Assembly: GCA_040274725.1 (NCBI GenBank)
Contig: JBEMAQ010000019.1
Coordinates: 14,857 to 78,856, forward strand
DNA length: 64,000 nucleotides
From: Solibacillus sp040274725
Lineage (GTDB): Bacteria; Bacillota; Bacilli; Bacillales_A; Planococcaceae
Direction: 5' to 3'
Positions within the stretch are counted from its first letter, which is position 1. Every line of letters begins with the position of its first letter. The notes beneath the pieces were generated by a model. The model ran no database searches. It was not told where the DNA came from and saw only the letters and a list, made by a program, of their open reading frames with translations. Below, in pieces: positions 51,881 to 61,329 of the stretch. The position numbers and the translations under genes are program-made.

Positions 51881-53566
51881 TTACACTTTAAATTGCTGTA
51901 CTTCTTCTTGAATCTTCATGGCACCTTCATTTAAAGTTTTAGCGACAGTGTTGATTTCTTGCATTGTGGCTGTTTGTTCTTCTGTGAAGGCAAGCATCTG
52001 GTTTGAATGCTCGGCTGTATTTTTTGCTGCATCGGCCATTTCGTTGACAGATGCTGAGACTTCTTCGGTGCTTGCTGAAATTTCTTCCGATGAAGCGGAA
52101 ATGTCTTGAATATTGTCAGTCATCGTTGTAATCGCGCCAAAAATGTTATTGAATGACTGCTGTGCATTTTGTACATACATAACACCTTGGTCGATATTTT
52201 GAACGGTTATGTTGACGCTTTCTTCTACTTCCTTCGTATCTTTTTGAATGAACGTTGTTAAATTAACAATTTTTGAAGCAGAGGCTTTCGATTGTTCTGC
52301 AAGCTTACGCACTTCATCTGCTACAACGGCAAAGCCTTTCCCATGTTCGCCGGCGCGTGCTGCTTCAATGGCTGCGTTTAGGGCAAGTAAATTTGTTTGG
52401 TCGGTAATATCTGTGATGACCTTTGTAATGGATTCAATTTCCGCGGATTGAATGCTAAGTTGCTGAATTTTTTCCTTCGTATCATACGATGATTTTTGAA
52501 TGACGGTCATTTGTTGCTCGGTTGTTTGAAGTGTATCGCGGCCTTCCGTTGCCATTGCTTGCATGTCTATTGCTTGTGTGCTCAATGATAGCGAGGCTTC
52601 CGCAATACGGTTGATGTCCTGAGCTGTTTCATTTGTCGCGATGGCACAGTCACTGCCGACCTTTGCTGCCTGCGAGCTACCAAGTGCAACGACCTCCATA
52701 CGGTTGGCGATATCATTTGTTGCAGCCGTCACTTCATCGGTGCTATGTGCTAATTGCTCCGCAGCTGCCGTTGTGCTCGCTACATTTAATGATACATTGC
52801 TAATTAAATTCGATAAATTTGCTTTCATTGTATTGAACGCTTGTGCAAGCTCATTAATTTCGTCTTTTGTTTTCACGACAATAGGTTCCTGGCGTAAGTC
52901 ACCCGATGCAATGACATTTGCTGCGTCTGTTAATCGACGTAGTGGTACTGTAATATTTTTGATAATCCACATTGCCAATAAAATCGCAATGATTAAGCCG
53001 ATGATAACAATCGTTATTAAAATAACAGAGCTTGTATTCGCTAATGATGTTGCCTGAGCACTTGAAGTGTTCATTTCTTTCGTTTGATAATCAACAATAT
53101 TATTCACAGCCTTCTGTATGCTTTGATTGGCTGGTACAGCATTTTCAAATAGCACCGAATGGGCCTTCTCCTGCTCGCCCTTATTCACGTAATCAATAAT
53201 TTCTGCTACGTATTGTGAGTACAGCGCTTGCTGTGTTTCGATTGTTTCAATTTCTTTCATCATTTGAGGAACGGTAAATAACGGTTTAATTTCATTAAGG
53301 GTCGTTTTTATTAAAGCAGTTTTGTTATCGATGTTTTCTAAATCCTCATTGTTTTGTCGTAATACATATGAACGAAGATAGAGCCCTTGTAATGAAACAG
53401 CATTTTGAATCTTTGAAATTTCGATGACTTTATAGGCACGGTCTTCTAATAGGAACGTGTAGTCATTATCCATTTCCTTGATTTTGCTAATAGAGAAAAC
53501 GGATACAGCAAGTAGAATCAAAATAATAATACTGAAGCTAGCTGTTAATTTTTGCTTGATACTCAT
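51881..53566 (-). CDS. Methyl-accepting chemotaxis protein (4HB sensor type)
   Basis: This is a 561-aa chemoreceptor with TM1 at about 12-30, a helical 4HB_MCP sensor (about 31-185), TM2 at about 188-208, HAMP (about 210-262) and a long signalling domain with the invariant hairpin tip ITDQTNLLALNAAIEAARAG followed by EHGKGFAVVADEVRKLA. No C-terminal CheR-tethering pentapeptide is seen. The ligand cannot be read from sequence. It is a single gene. Confidence 0.96.
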   Translation of the reverse strand: MSIKQKLTASFSIIILILLAVSVFSISKIKEMDNDYTFLLEDRAYKVIEISKIQNAVSLQGLYLRSYVLRQNNEDLENIDNKTALIKTTLNEIKPLFTVPQMMKEIETIETQQALYSQYVAEIIDYVNKGEQEKAHSVLFENAVPANQSIQKAVNNIVDYQTKEMNTSSAQATSLANTSSVILITIVIIGLIIAILLAMWIIKNITVPLRRLTDAANVIASGDLRQEPIVVKTKDEINELAQAFNTMKANLSNLISNVSLNVASTTAAAEQLAHSTDEVTAATNDIANRMEVVALGSSQAAKVGSDCAIATNETAQDINRIAEASLSLSTQAIDMQAMATEGRDTLQTTEQQMTVIQKSSYDTKEKIQQLSIQSAEIESITKVITDITDQTNLLALNAAIEAARAGEHGKGFAVVADEVRKLAEQSKASASKIVNLTTFIQKDTKEVEESVNITVQNIDQGVMYVQNAQQSFNNIFGAITTMTDNIQDISASSEEISASTEEVSASVNEMADAAKNTAEHSNQMLAFTEEQTATMQEINTVAKTLNEGAMKIQEEVQQFKV

Positions 53567-54008
53567 GTTGTGATAACCTCCAAATTTCTTTATTTTGAAA
53601 TAATGATTCGTTTATAACTTCGGTTAGGACCTGAGTTTTTAAATAGCAAAATACAAATGTTTTGTTGATTAATTCAATAGTTATAGTTGGATAAATACAT
53701 GTATAACAGCAGAAGTGGTTTCTTTTGCTAGAAATTTCATTGAAAAGTAATGAAATATATAAAATATTGGAGTATTAAATTTACAGATTCCGACGAGCGG
53801 GAAAGACTACGACCGGAACAGAAATCAGCCCTGATAAAGGAGCTGCCAATTATTTGAAGGGTATTTGCTCATTGTAAGCAATAAAACATAAGCTAACGAA
53901 AAAAATTTTTCACCATACCTCTTACAGTGACTTTCTTAAATAGAAACTTTCTCAACCATACCACTGAATAATCAGATAACTAATTTGCCTGAAAAGAGAA
54001 AAAATTAA
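53567..54008. other. Intergenic region with an unexplained richer stretch
   Basis: No gene is called. At 53785-53860 a short stretch is clearly more GC-rich than its surroundings and open in several frames (for example SDERERLRPEQKSALIKELP, no start or RBS). It may be a gene relic or a structured RNA; it did not match any riboswitch I know. Confidence 0.45.
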
Positions 54009-54037
54009 TTGACAATGTATCGGTTTCCTAGAATAAT
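54009..54037 (+). promoter_or_regulatory. Candidate sigma-A promoter of codBA
   Basis: TTGACA (54009-54014) is followed after 17 nt by AATAAT (54032-54037). It lies just upstream of the PyrR-type leader. Confidence 0.6.
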
Positions 54038-54065
54038 AAAGAACGAATTAAATAACTGGTACTTT

Positions 54066-54197
54066 TAATTCAGTCCAGAGAGGCTGACAAGGACATCGTT
54101 TTTTACAAGGCGAGGATAGGCACAAATGGCTATCCTTTGCTTTGTAATGGAAAAAAGGAGTGAATTGTCGAGCAGTGGCAATTTGCTCCTTTTTGTT
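54066..54197 (+). promoter_or_regulatory. PyrR-type attenuator in the codBA leader
   Basis: AGTCCAGAGAGGCT at 54072-54085 matches the PyrR RNA-binding loop consensus (ARUCC-N-GNGAGGYU). A terminator hairpin with AAAAAGGAG at 54152-54160 and CTCCTTTTT at 54186-54194 follows before codB. When UMP or UTP is high, PyrR binds this loop type and allows the terminator to form. It implies that cytosine uptake and deamination are controlled by the pyrimidine pool. Confidence 0.85.
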
Positions 54198-54234
54198 TCC
54201 GGTATCAGAATCTTAACGAAATAGAGGGATTCTT

Positions 54235-55503
54235 ATGGCAAAATTTGATGCGGAATACTCGTTACAGGCCGTACCGAGCACGCAACGAAACAATTTTTGG
54301 AAGACATTATCGGTTATGCTAGGGTTTACATTTTTCTCAGCAAGTATGTTAGCAGGGGGAGAGCTTGGTTTAGGGTTAACGTTTACGCAGTTTGTCCTTA
54401 TTGTGTTAGCTGGGAATTTAGCGTTAGGCATTTACACAGGCGCACTCGCATTTATGGCAGCAAAAACAGGGTTATCCACACATTTACTAGCAAAATATGC
54501 GTTTGGTGAAAAGGGCTCGTATTTGCCGTCGTTTTTACTAGCCTTTACACAGGTTGGCTGGTTTGGAGTAGGTGTTGCGATGTTTGCAGTGCCCGTAGCG
54601 AACGCGATGGGTTGGAATGTGTATGCGTTAATTTTTGCATTCGGTATTGCAATGACGGTTACAGCGCTTTACGGTATGAAATCATTAGTTGTATTAGGCT
54701 TTATCGCGGTGCCAGCCATCGCGCTACTCGGTGGCTATTCTGTTATTGATGCGATTGGCACGATGGGTGGTCTTGAGGAGCTATTTGGCTACGAGCCAAC
54801 AGTGACGATGACGGTAGCTGCCGCATTAACAATTTGTATCGGGTCATTTATTAGTGGTGGTACGTTAACACCAGACTTTGCACGCTTTGCGAAGTCAACA
54901 AAATCAGCAGTATCGGCAACGGTCATTGCTTTCTTTTTAGGAAACTCACTGATGTTTTTATTCGGTGCAGTTGGCGCGATGTCATTTAGCTTAGCAGAAA
55001 TTTCAGAGGTCATGTTCCTACAAGGCTTAATGATCCCGGCTATTATCGTTTTAGGCTTAAATATTTGGACGACAAACGATAATGCACTGTATGCGTCGGG
55101 CTTAGGGTTTGCACATATTACGAAGTTACCGAAAAAGTTATTCGTTGTTGTGAATGGCTTGATCGGTACGATTTTAGCAATGTGGATGTACAATAATTTT
55201 GTTGGCTTCTTAAATGTATTAGGTGCAGCGATTCCATCAATTGGGGCGATTTTAATTGCAGATTACTTCTTCGTGAAGCGCGGTAAATATAAAGCATTTG
55301 CTACGATGACATTTGAAACAGTCAATTGGGTAGCGATTGTAGCATGGGTCATTGGTGTCGCAATCGCGAAGCTAGCACCAGGCATTGTGCCATTGAATGC
55401 GCTGTTAGGTACAGCCATTGTTTATGTGATTTTAATGAAGGTATTGAAAAAAGAGAGTGTACATAAGGATGCAGCGGACACTGAATCTGCGCCCCTTGTA
55501 TAA
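54235..55503 (+). CDS. codB: Cytosine permease
   Basis: This is a 422-aa NCS1-family transporter with about twelve helices. The N-terminal helix region is NNFWKTLSVMLGFTFFSASM, followed by AGGELGLGLTF, the glycine-rich CodB-type pattern. It imports cytosine for the deaminase encoded 15 nt downstream. Length is near the usual 420. The upstream PyrR-type attenuator fits a pyrimidine-salvage role. Confidence 0.93.
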   Translation: MAKFDAEYSLQAVPSTQRNNFWKTLSVMLGFTFFSASMLAGGELGLGLTFTQFVLIVLAGNLALGIYTGALAFMAAKTGLSTHLLAKYAFGEKGSYLPSFLLAFTQVGWFGVGVAMFAVPVANAMGWNVYALIFAFGIAMTVTALYGMKSLVVLGFIAVPAIALLGGYSVIDAIGTMGGLEELFGYEPTVTMTVAAALTICIGSFISGGTLTPDFARFAKSTKSAVSATVIAFFLGNSLMFLFGAVGAMSFSLAEISEVMFLQGLMIPAIIVLGLNIWTTNDNALYASGLGFAHITKLPKKLFVVVNGLIGTILAMWMYNNFVGFLNVLGAAIPSIGAILIADYFFVKRGKYKAFATMTFETVNWVAIVAWVIGVAIAKLAPGIVPLNALLGTAIVYVILMKVLKKESVHKDAADTESAPLV

Positions 55504-55518
55504 AGAAAGGTGATTTTA

Positions 55519-56790
55519 ATGATTATTCAAAACGCAGCATTACGTGCACAAGAAGGTTTATGGCATATTTTAGTAGTAGACGGTAAATTCGCCAAAATTA
55601 CACAAAATGTTGAGGAGCTACCAGCAGGTGAGGAAGTTATTGATGTAAATGGCTCACTCGTATTACCTCCATTTATCGAGCCACACATCCATTTAGATAC
55701 GACGTTAACAGCGGGTGAGCCTGAGTGGAATTTAAGTGGTACGTTATTTGAAGGCATTCAACGTTGGTCACAGCGCAAAGAGTCGCTAACGCATGAGGAT
55801 GTAAAGCTACGTGCGAAAACGGCGATTAAATGGCAAATTGCACAGGGGATTCAGTTCATCCGTACGCATGTTGATGTGACGGACCCACAATTAATCGCGT
55901 TAAAGGCGATGCTAGAAGTGAAGGAAGAAATGAAGGATTTCGTTGATATTCAGCTTGTCGCATTCCCACAAGAAGGGATTTTATCGTATCCAAACGGTGC
56001 GGAGCTGTTAGAAGAGGCGTTAAAATTAGGCGCTGATGTTATTGGTGGGATTCCACATTTCGAGTTTACGCGTGAATACGGCGTGGAGTCGATGAAAATT
56101 ATGTTTGATTTAGCAGAGAAATACGACGTGCTAATTGACGTACACTGTGATGAAATTGATGATGAGCAATCGCGCTTTGTTGAAGTAGTCGCAAAAGAGG
56201 CGTACGAGCGCGGCTTAGGTGCACGCACAACGGCTTCTCATACGACAGCGATGGGCTCTTATAATGATGCGTATGCCTATAAATTGTTCCGCCTACTGAA
56301 AATGTCAGGCATTAACTTTGTATCAAATCCGTTAGTAAATATTCACTTACAAGGCCGATTTGATTCTTATCCGAAGCGCCGTGGTTTAACGCGCGTGAAG
56401 GAATTGCAAGCAGCGGGCCTAAACGTTTGCTTCGGTCACGATGATATTTTCGATCCATGGTATCCACTAGGCACAGGGAATATGCTACAAGTCGCACATA
56501 TGGGCATTCATGTTGCACAATTAATGGGCTATGAGGATATTGTCAATTCAGTGGACTTCATTACGAAAAACTCAGCACGTACGCTGCAAATTGAGGACGT
56601 GTACGGTGTAGAAGAAGGCAAACCGGCAAACTTTATCGTGTTAAATGCAGAGAATGAATACGAGGCGATTCGCAAGCAGGCAACAGTGCGCTATTCATTC
56701 CGCAACGGGAAAATTATTGCAGAAACAAAGCCAGCACAGACGACGATTACGTTAGCAGAAGGTACGGAGAACGTAACGTTTAATAAATAA
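55519..56790 (+). CDS. codA: Cytosine deaminase
   Basis: This is a 423-aa amidohydrolase-superfamily enzyme that converts cytosine to uracil and ammonia. Metal ligands are visible in PPFIEPHIHLDTTL (His-x-His), VHCDEIDDEQSRF (His and Glu), ASHTTAM (His) and FGHDDIFDPWYPLGTGNM (Asp), all typical of CodA. ATG 55519 is preferred because AAAGG is 8 nt upstream; GTG 55510 is less likely. It ends at a strong terminator. Confidence 0.96.
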   Translation: MIIQNAALRAQEGLWHILVVDGKFAKITQNVEELPAGEEVIDVNGSLVLPPFIEPHIHLDTTLTAGEPEWNLSGTLFEGIQRWSQRKESLTHEDVKLRAKTAIKWQIAQGIQFIRTHVDVTDPQLIALKAMLEVKEEMKDFVDIQLVAFPQEGILSYPNGAELLEEALKLGADVIGGIPHFEFTREYGVESMKIMFDLAEKYDVLIDVHCDEIDDEQSRFVEVVAKEAYERGLGARTTASHTTAMGSYNDAYAYKLFRLLKMSGINFVSNPLVNIHLQGRFDSYPKRRGLTRVKELQAAGLNVCFGHDDIFDPWYPLGTGNMLQVAHMGIHVAQLMGYEDIVNSVDFITKNSARTLQIEDVYGVEEGKPANFIVLNAENEYEAIRKQATVRYSFRNGKIIAETKPAQTTITLAEGTENVTFNK

Positions 56791-56797
56791 TAAAGCA

Positions 56798-56830
56798 AGC
56801 AGCACTCTTTAGGGTGCTGCTTTTGTTTTT
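56798..56830 (+). terminator. Terminator of codBA
   Basis: AGCAGCAC (56798-56805) and GTGCTGCT (56814-56821) pair, followed by TTTGTTTTT. Confidence 0.93.
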
Positions 56831-57008
56831 AATGAAATCGTATTTTATAGAGAGGTTATACAGTTATTGGGCTTGTATAGCCGCTTTTATATTTTTGTGT
56901 AACGGTATTGAATGGTTCATTAATGGAATGTTAGTCATCTAACTTTAATAGAATATGGTAAAAAGTGGTCAATAAATAGACGTGTAACTTTATATTTCGA
57001 AAACAACA

Positions 57009-57064
57009 AAAATCCGAACTACATAGCATCTCTAAAAGAGAGTGCCAATAGTAGTCCGGCTTTT
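57009..57064 (-). terminator. Terminator of the PH-domain gene
   Basis: Minus-strand GCCGGACTAC pairs with GTAGTTCGGA with one G-T pair, followed by TTTTTG, about 30 nt beyond the stop. Confidence 0.7.
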
Positions 57065-57090
57065 CAAAAGCTAAAATGCAGCTGCTTTAA

Positions 57091-57468
57091 TTATCCTAAA
57101 ATATGTTCCGCTAAAACGCGTTGCACATCATAAATGTTTGTAGATTTATTGAATTTCTTTTCAATTGGGATGCTATTGCCTGAAATCCAGATTTTTAATT
57201 CGGCATCTAAATCGAATGTACCGGCTGTTTCAACTGAAAAGTTGACAATGCTTTTGTAAGGAATTGATAAGTATTCGGTTTTCTTTCCAGTTACACCTTG
57301 TTTATCAATCAAAATTAATCGTTTGTCTGTAAAGATAAAAGTGTCTCTAATAACTTTGTAAGCATGCTGCACAGTTTCAGTTCTAGTTAAGATTTCTTTG
57401 AGCTCACGTTGAACATCATTCGCGTCTAATTGACTTGCATTACCCAGTAAACCATCAAAAATTCCGAT
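57091..57468 (-). CDS. Bacterial PH domain protein (possible ATC start)
   Basis: This is a ~125-aa protein of the bPH (PF08000-like) family: IFDGLLGNASQLD, FIFTDKRLILIDKQGVTGKK and YLSIPYKSIVNFSVE are typical. Relatives start MGxFDGLLGNAS, so the natural start lies at the ATC codon 57468-57466, where GGGGTGA lies 6 nt upstream. The first ATG (57486) adds six unusual residues and lacks a spaced RBS. Start at ATC, GTG 57477 or ATG 57486 cannot be decided here. Function of the family is unknown. Confidence 0.8.
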   Translation of the reverse strand: MGIFDGLLGNASQLDANDVQRELKEILTRTETVQHAYKVIRDTFIFTDKRLILIDKQGVTGKKTEYLSIPYKSIVNFSVETAGTFDLDAELKIWISGNSIPIEKKFNKSTNIYDVQRVLAEHILG

Positions 57469-57680
57469 AACACTCACCCCATCCAAAAGTTTTGTTTACA
57501 TATAATTACATCTTATGCTTTGATTTTTATATTTTCAACCATGAACAAGTAATTTATTCAGTTTATGTAAAATTTTTATAAAAAATCAGCAGGAATAATA
57601 CCTATCAGTATGGAAATAACAAATAGATGAATGTCGAATTTTGACAAATAAAGCGTCTGTACAAGGGGGATGGGAAAGAA

Positions 57681-58448
57681 ATGGATTTAAAACAATATAT
57701 TGAGCAAAGTAATTATGCGTATGATTTTAAAAATGAATCACCGAATGACGCGGTGAGGCAGGAGCAAAACGCACTGAAGAAATTTTTGAAATATAAGTTA
57801 GATAGCGAGTCCTTTGATTGTGACAGTAGTGAACTTGCGAAGGCGTGTTATCAACAATTTTGGGGATTATCTGAGGAAGAGCTAGCTACTTATGATAGCG
57901 ATACGATGAATTCATTTTACCGAATTTACCGATTGCTCATATTGGCGTACGACCGTGAGCAAAAATATTTGCGCTGGCATGCGAGTGGTGTTACTGAATA
58001 CAAGGCACGATATCAATGGTTATTAGATGAATATAAGTATTACATAAAAATTAATGAACACGAAGCGGTGCAAAAATTTGCCGCGCTAACGCATTCAATC
58101 GGTAATTTTACGTTAGTACCTAAAGGCTTTAATACGAAGCGTAATCAGCTGTTGCATGATTATTGGGATTTAACGCTGCTGTATTTCAAAGAGCAGCTTG
58201 GTGCGGAGGCCTTTGAGCAGGAGGTTGAAAAGTATTGCTATGAATCGGCGTATTTAGATAACGGCAAAGTTTTAACCTATTGGGAAGGACATACAATTCA
58301 TAACAAGGCCTTACCGAGGCAGTATACATCCGCTGAGATTATTGCTGTTATCGAAAAAATGAACACGGCAATTGAAATTCGTGGGAAAGAAATACTGGAG
58401 TATTTACAAGCGGAGATACAGGCAGAGCTGACTGTAGCGATGAAATAG
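57681..58448 (+). CDS. Conserved hypothetical protein, 255 aa
   Basis: This soluble protein has a C-terminal part with ALTHSIGNFTLVPKGFNTKR, then N-x-x-L-x-x-D-Y-W-D, a pattern seen in a family of small conserved bacterial proteins and faintly like the GmrSD/DUF1524 C-terminal end. No catalytic residues can be assigned. The RBS is GGGGGATGGG. It stands alone. Confidence 0.68.
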   Translation: MDLKQYIEQSNYAYDFKNESPNDAVRQEQNALKKFLKYKLDSESFDCDSSELAKACYQQFWGLSEEELATYDSDTMNSFYRIYRLLILAYDREQKYLRWHASGVTEYKARYQWLLDEYKYYIKINEHEAVQKFAALTHSIGNFTLVPKGFNTKRNQLLHDYWDLTLLYFKEQLGAEAFEQEVEKYCYESAYLDNGKVLTYWEGHTIHNKALPRQYTSAEIIAVIEKMNTAIEIRGKEILEYLQAEIQAELTVAMK

Positions 58449-58665
58449 TAAGGGATTTTTAGGGGATTGAATAACTGTACGTATTTCGAGATCATCGCGT
58501 AATCGAGCTTTTATCTATTTAATCAATGTCAAGTAAGCTAGTGAGACGAGACAGTAGCGAGGGTGCTACTGTCTTTTTGTATGGCTACTAAATTTAACAG
58601 ATTCATATGATAAAATGATAGTAGGTATATTTGAATCATTTGAATCGGCTAAGGAGATGAAAATC

Positions 58666-58851
58666 ATGAGTTTTCAATTTCGTAAAAGTATAAAAATTGC
58701 ACCAGGTGTAAAGCTGAATATTAGTAAAAATGGAGTGAGTGTGACAGTTGGCAATAAGTATGTACGTACAACAATTGGAAAGAAAAAAACAATTTCAGCT
58801 TCCATACCTGGGACGGGGCTTACATTTGTGAAAAGGTTGAAAAAGAAATAA
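58666..58851 (+). CDS. DUF4236 domain protein
   Basis: This 61-aa protein has the DUF4236 pattern MSFQFRKSIKIAPGVKLNIS, then KNGVSVTVG and IPGTGLTF. ATG 58666 is chosen because AAGGAGATG (58651-58659) precedes it and the family begins MSFxFRKS; the longer frame from 58615 is not supported. It is often found near NERD proteins, as here, 72 nt upstream. Function unknown. Confidence 0.85.
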   Translation: MSFQFRKSIKIAPGVKLNISKNGVSVTVGNKYVRTTIGKKKTISASIPGTGLTFVKRLKKK

Positions 58852-58922
58852 GAGGGGTTTAATACTCGAAAAATCCAATACCAGTGATTTTTCAGAGAAT
58901 ACTGCAGCAAAAGAGGTGAAAC

Positions 58923-59753
58923 ATGATGCTGTGGATGCTATTAGCATACATCGCTGTCTTGTTATTATTAGCAAGTTTGCACATATCTTTAGCATTGTGG
59001 CTGATTTTCATTAGCTTCATTTTGGTGATAAGAAATAAGCGGAAAATCAAAGGCTACATAGGAGAACAGCGTGTACATAGAATACTGCAAAAGCTTGGGA
59101 AGGAATACAAAGTTTTTCACGATGTTTACGTTCGCAAAAAAGACGGGAAAATGACGCAGCTTGATCACGTTGTTGTTTCAAAATACGGCATTTTTGTTTT
59201 GGAGACGAAAAATTATAAAGGCTGGATTTTTGGTGAAGAAGAGGAGCGGGATTGGACGCAGGTGATTTATAAAAACCGCCAGTCCTTTTACAATCCGATT
59301 TTGCAAAACCGTGCGCATGTACGGTCATTGCAGCATGTTTTACATATGGAGTCGGGCATTTATTCCATTATTATTTTTTCTGATGTAGTGACGTTTAAAT
59401 TTAACGAGCCTTTCGCGACGGCTCAAGTCATTCAAACGGCACAGCTAACAAAAACAATAAGTCACTATAAAACCGTCGTATTTTCAGACGAGCAGGTAAA
59501 GGTAATGATGACGGAGATTAGTAAAATTTCGAACGTGAATAAAATGAAGAAATTAAAAACAAAACGCGAGCATAGGGCGCAGTTTAAGCAGTTTCAACAA
59601 CCGCAGCGAAAAGTAGCTACTAAGCGCTGCCCGCAATGTGGACAGCAGCTCATGTTAAAGAGTGGGAAATACGGAGAGTTTTATGGATGCGCGGGGTATC
59701 CGACGTGCTGCTATACAAAAAAATGTAATGAAAAAACAGCCAGCAGTCGTTGA
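58923..59753 (+). CDS. NERD-domain protein with C-terminal zinc ribbon
   Basis: This is a 276-aa protein. Two hydrophobic segments (about 3-40) are followed by a NERD domain (about 48-165) with GEQRVHRILQKLGKEYKVFH, LDHVVVSKYGIFVLETKNYK and WIFGEEEE, the acidic and Lys residues of nuclease-related domains. A type IA topoisomerase-like zinc finger ends it (about 233-270; KRCPQCGQQLMLKSGKYGEF, YGCAGYPTC). It is a membrane-tethered nucleic-acid-binding protein, probably with nuclease activity (inference). Confidence 0.9.
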   Translation: MMLWMLLAYIAVLLLLASLHISLALWLIFISFILVIRNKRKIKGYIGEQRVHRILQKLGKEYKVFHDVYVRKKDGKMTQLDHVVVSKYGIFVLETKNYKGWIFGEEEERDWTQVIYKNRQSFYNPILQNRAHVRSLQHVLHMESGIYSIIIFSDVVTFKFNEPFATAQVIQTAQLTKTISHYKTVVFSDEQVKVMMTEISKISNVNKMKKLKTKREHRAQFKQFQQPQRKVATKRCPQCGQQLMLKSGKYGEFYGCAGYPTCCYTKKCNEKTASSR

Positions 59754-59761
59754 ACTGGGTA

Positions 59762-59880
59762 GTGACCCCTTAAAGTTAGAGTTTTTATTATGCAGCTAAT
59801 TGGCTGGTATGAATTCGGTATTTTACCGTGCTCATGCCAGCCAGTTTTTGTTTAATTCGATCGTTATTGTAGTGATTTTA
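59762..59880 (-). pseudogene. IS3-family transposase 3'-end relic
   Basis: Minus-strand translation ends YNNDRIKQKLAGMSTVKYRI, then HTSQLAA and stop (59790-59788), which is the C-terminus of IS3/IS150-type transposases. The TGACCCCTT just after it resembles the IS end. The rest of the element is gone. Confidence 0.82.
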
Positions 59881-60093
59881 CTTTCTTCTGTAATACTTCG
59901 TAAGAGATTAATTGGCTGTTTTAATAAATGCAGAGTACTTGAAATTTAAAGATGGAAATTAATCGTATTTAGTAGAGTGTTGCTATCACTAATAGGAGTA
60001 GTTTTTACAAAGTTAAAAAATAATCACCAAAACACGATAATAAACCATATAATGGTATTATTAGGTGAGTTAAGGGAGGCTGTTTAGGGGAGA
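59881..60093. other. Intergenic region upstream of the PP2C operon
   Basis: No gene found. AT-rich DNA holding no clear promoter for the 60094 gene. AAGGGAGG at 60072-60079 is a candidate RBS. Confidence 0.4.
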
Positions 60094-61224
60094 ATGTCCA
60101 TTGTGATTATAAGTGAGTGTGAGAAGGATGTTTTACATTTTAAGGGGTTTTTATATGAGATGGAAATTACCAATGTTCTTCATTATAAAACAATGGAGGC
60201 TGCTAAAGCCCAGTTGACGGGGGCTAGGAAGGCAAAGATTGATGTTGTCCTCGTCAATATGGACTGTACATATGAGAATCGTGAAAAGGTTTACGGGGAG
60301 ATTGCGGTCATTCATGAGTGGATTCAAGTGCCGATTATATTGGTGACGTCTTATGATACGCGGGAGACGATTGGGGGAGCGTTTTTTGCGGGGATTTTTG
60401 ATTTTATGTTAAAGCCGGTTGATTTTTCTTACTTTAAGGCGCGGATTCATATTGCCATCAACTATAATTCGGAATCGCGTCGTAGACAGGTGCAAGATTA
60501 TAATTTAGAACAGGATTTGATGATTGCGAAAAATGTGCAAAAAAGTGCATTAACGCCTTCATTACAGCTAGATTGGTTGCAAGTAGATGGCTTTAATCGA
60601 ATGTCGCATACATTAGGTGGGGATATGTATTGCTGGACGCAAGTGTCTGAGCGCGTTGTGTCGACGGTTTTGTATGATGTCATGGGGCACGGGGTTGCAT
60701 CGGCGCTCGTCTCAATGTCGATTCGTTCTATTTTGCGTGAGCTGATGGCCCATTCATCAGACCCTATACATGTGATGCAGGAGTTGAATCGCCATGTGTA
60801 TGAACTGTTTGAAATGGAGCAGCTTGATGGATTTTTAGTGACGGCTATTTATGTGGTAGTCGACAAGGATCAGGGGCTTGTGGAATATGTGAATGCAGCG
60901 CATCCGACGGCGTTTCTATTTAGTGAATCAGTACCGCATGCTTTAGTGGCAAATACGCCTATTTTAGGTTTAATACCAAAAATAAATGTACAAAAACAAA
61001 GGCTAGTAGTTGGCGAGCGAGCGCGGATTATTTTATATACAGACGGCTTGCAGCGGGATAATCATTCGTTACAAAGTGACTATTTTTTACCGTACGTAGC
61101 TAATGACAATGAGGTTGATTTACGGCGATTTGTAGAGGACCATCAATTAGCAGTGAGACCGATTAAGGATGATATTTCACTGATTTTTATGACGATTCAT
61201 GATGAGGGAAAAGCGCATTTCTAG
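60094..61224 (+). CDS. Response regulator-PP2C phosphatase (RsbU/SpoIIE-like)
   Basis: This is a 376-aa protein. A receiver-like domain (about 1-120) has acidic residues near the N-terminus, an Asp in VVLVNMDCTYEN, a T/S in LVTSYDTRE and Lys in FMLKPVDF. A SpoIIE-type PP2C phosphatase (about 160-370) has LGGDMYCW, YDVMGHGVASALVSM, TDGLQRDN and IKDDISLIF, keeping the metal-binding aspartates. Such proteins dephosphorylate STAS antagonists. It starts a four-gene operon with an RsbW-like kinase, a chemoreceptor and a STAS protein. GTG 60103 is an alternative start. Confidence 0.92.
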   Translation: MSIVIISECEKDVLHFKGFLYEMEITNVLHYKTMEAAKAQLTGARKAKIDVVLVNMDCTYENREKVYGEIAVIHEWIQVPIILVTSYDTRETIGGAFFAGIFDFMLKPVDFSYFKARIHIAINYNSESRRRQVQDYNLEQDLMIAKNVQKSALTPSLQLDWLQVDGFNRMSHTLGGDMYCWTQVSERVVSTVLYDVMGHGVASALVSMSIRSILRELMAHSSDPIHVMQELNRHVYELFEMEQLDGFLVTAIYVVVDKDQGLVEYVNAAHPTAFLFSESVPHALVANTPILGLIPKINVQKQRLVVGERARIILYTDGLQRDNHSLQSDYFLPYVANDNEVDLRRFVEDHQLAVRPIKDDISLIFMTIHDEGKAHF

Positions 61225-61329
61225 TGCGGTAGCAATGGGTTCATTTAGCAAGTATAAAAAGTCACGCTAATTTACAGTGTTTAGTGTTGGATCAGGCGAG
61301 GCGGAATTGATTTTAAAGGAGATGACAGC

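Noticed and set aside
53785..53860. Known riboswitch upstream of the chemoreceptor or codBA
   Set aside because: Compared by eye with c-di-GMP, ZTP, THF, fluoride and guanidine consensus patterns; none fit. It is kept only as an unexplained stretch.
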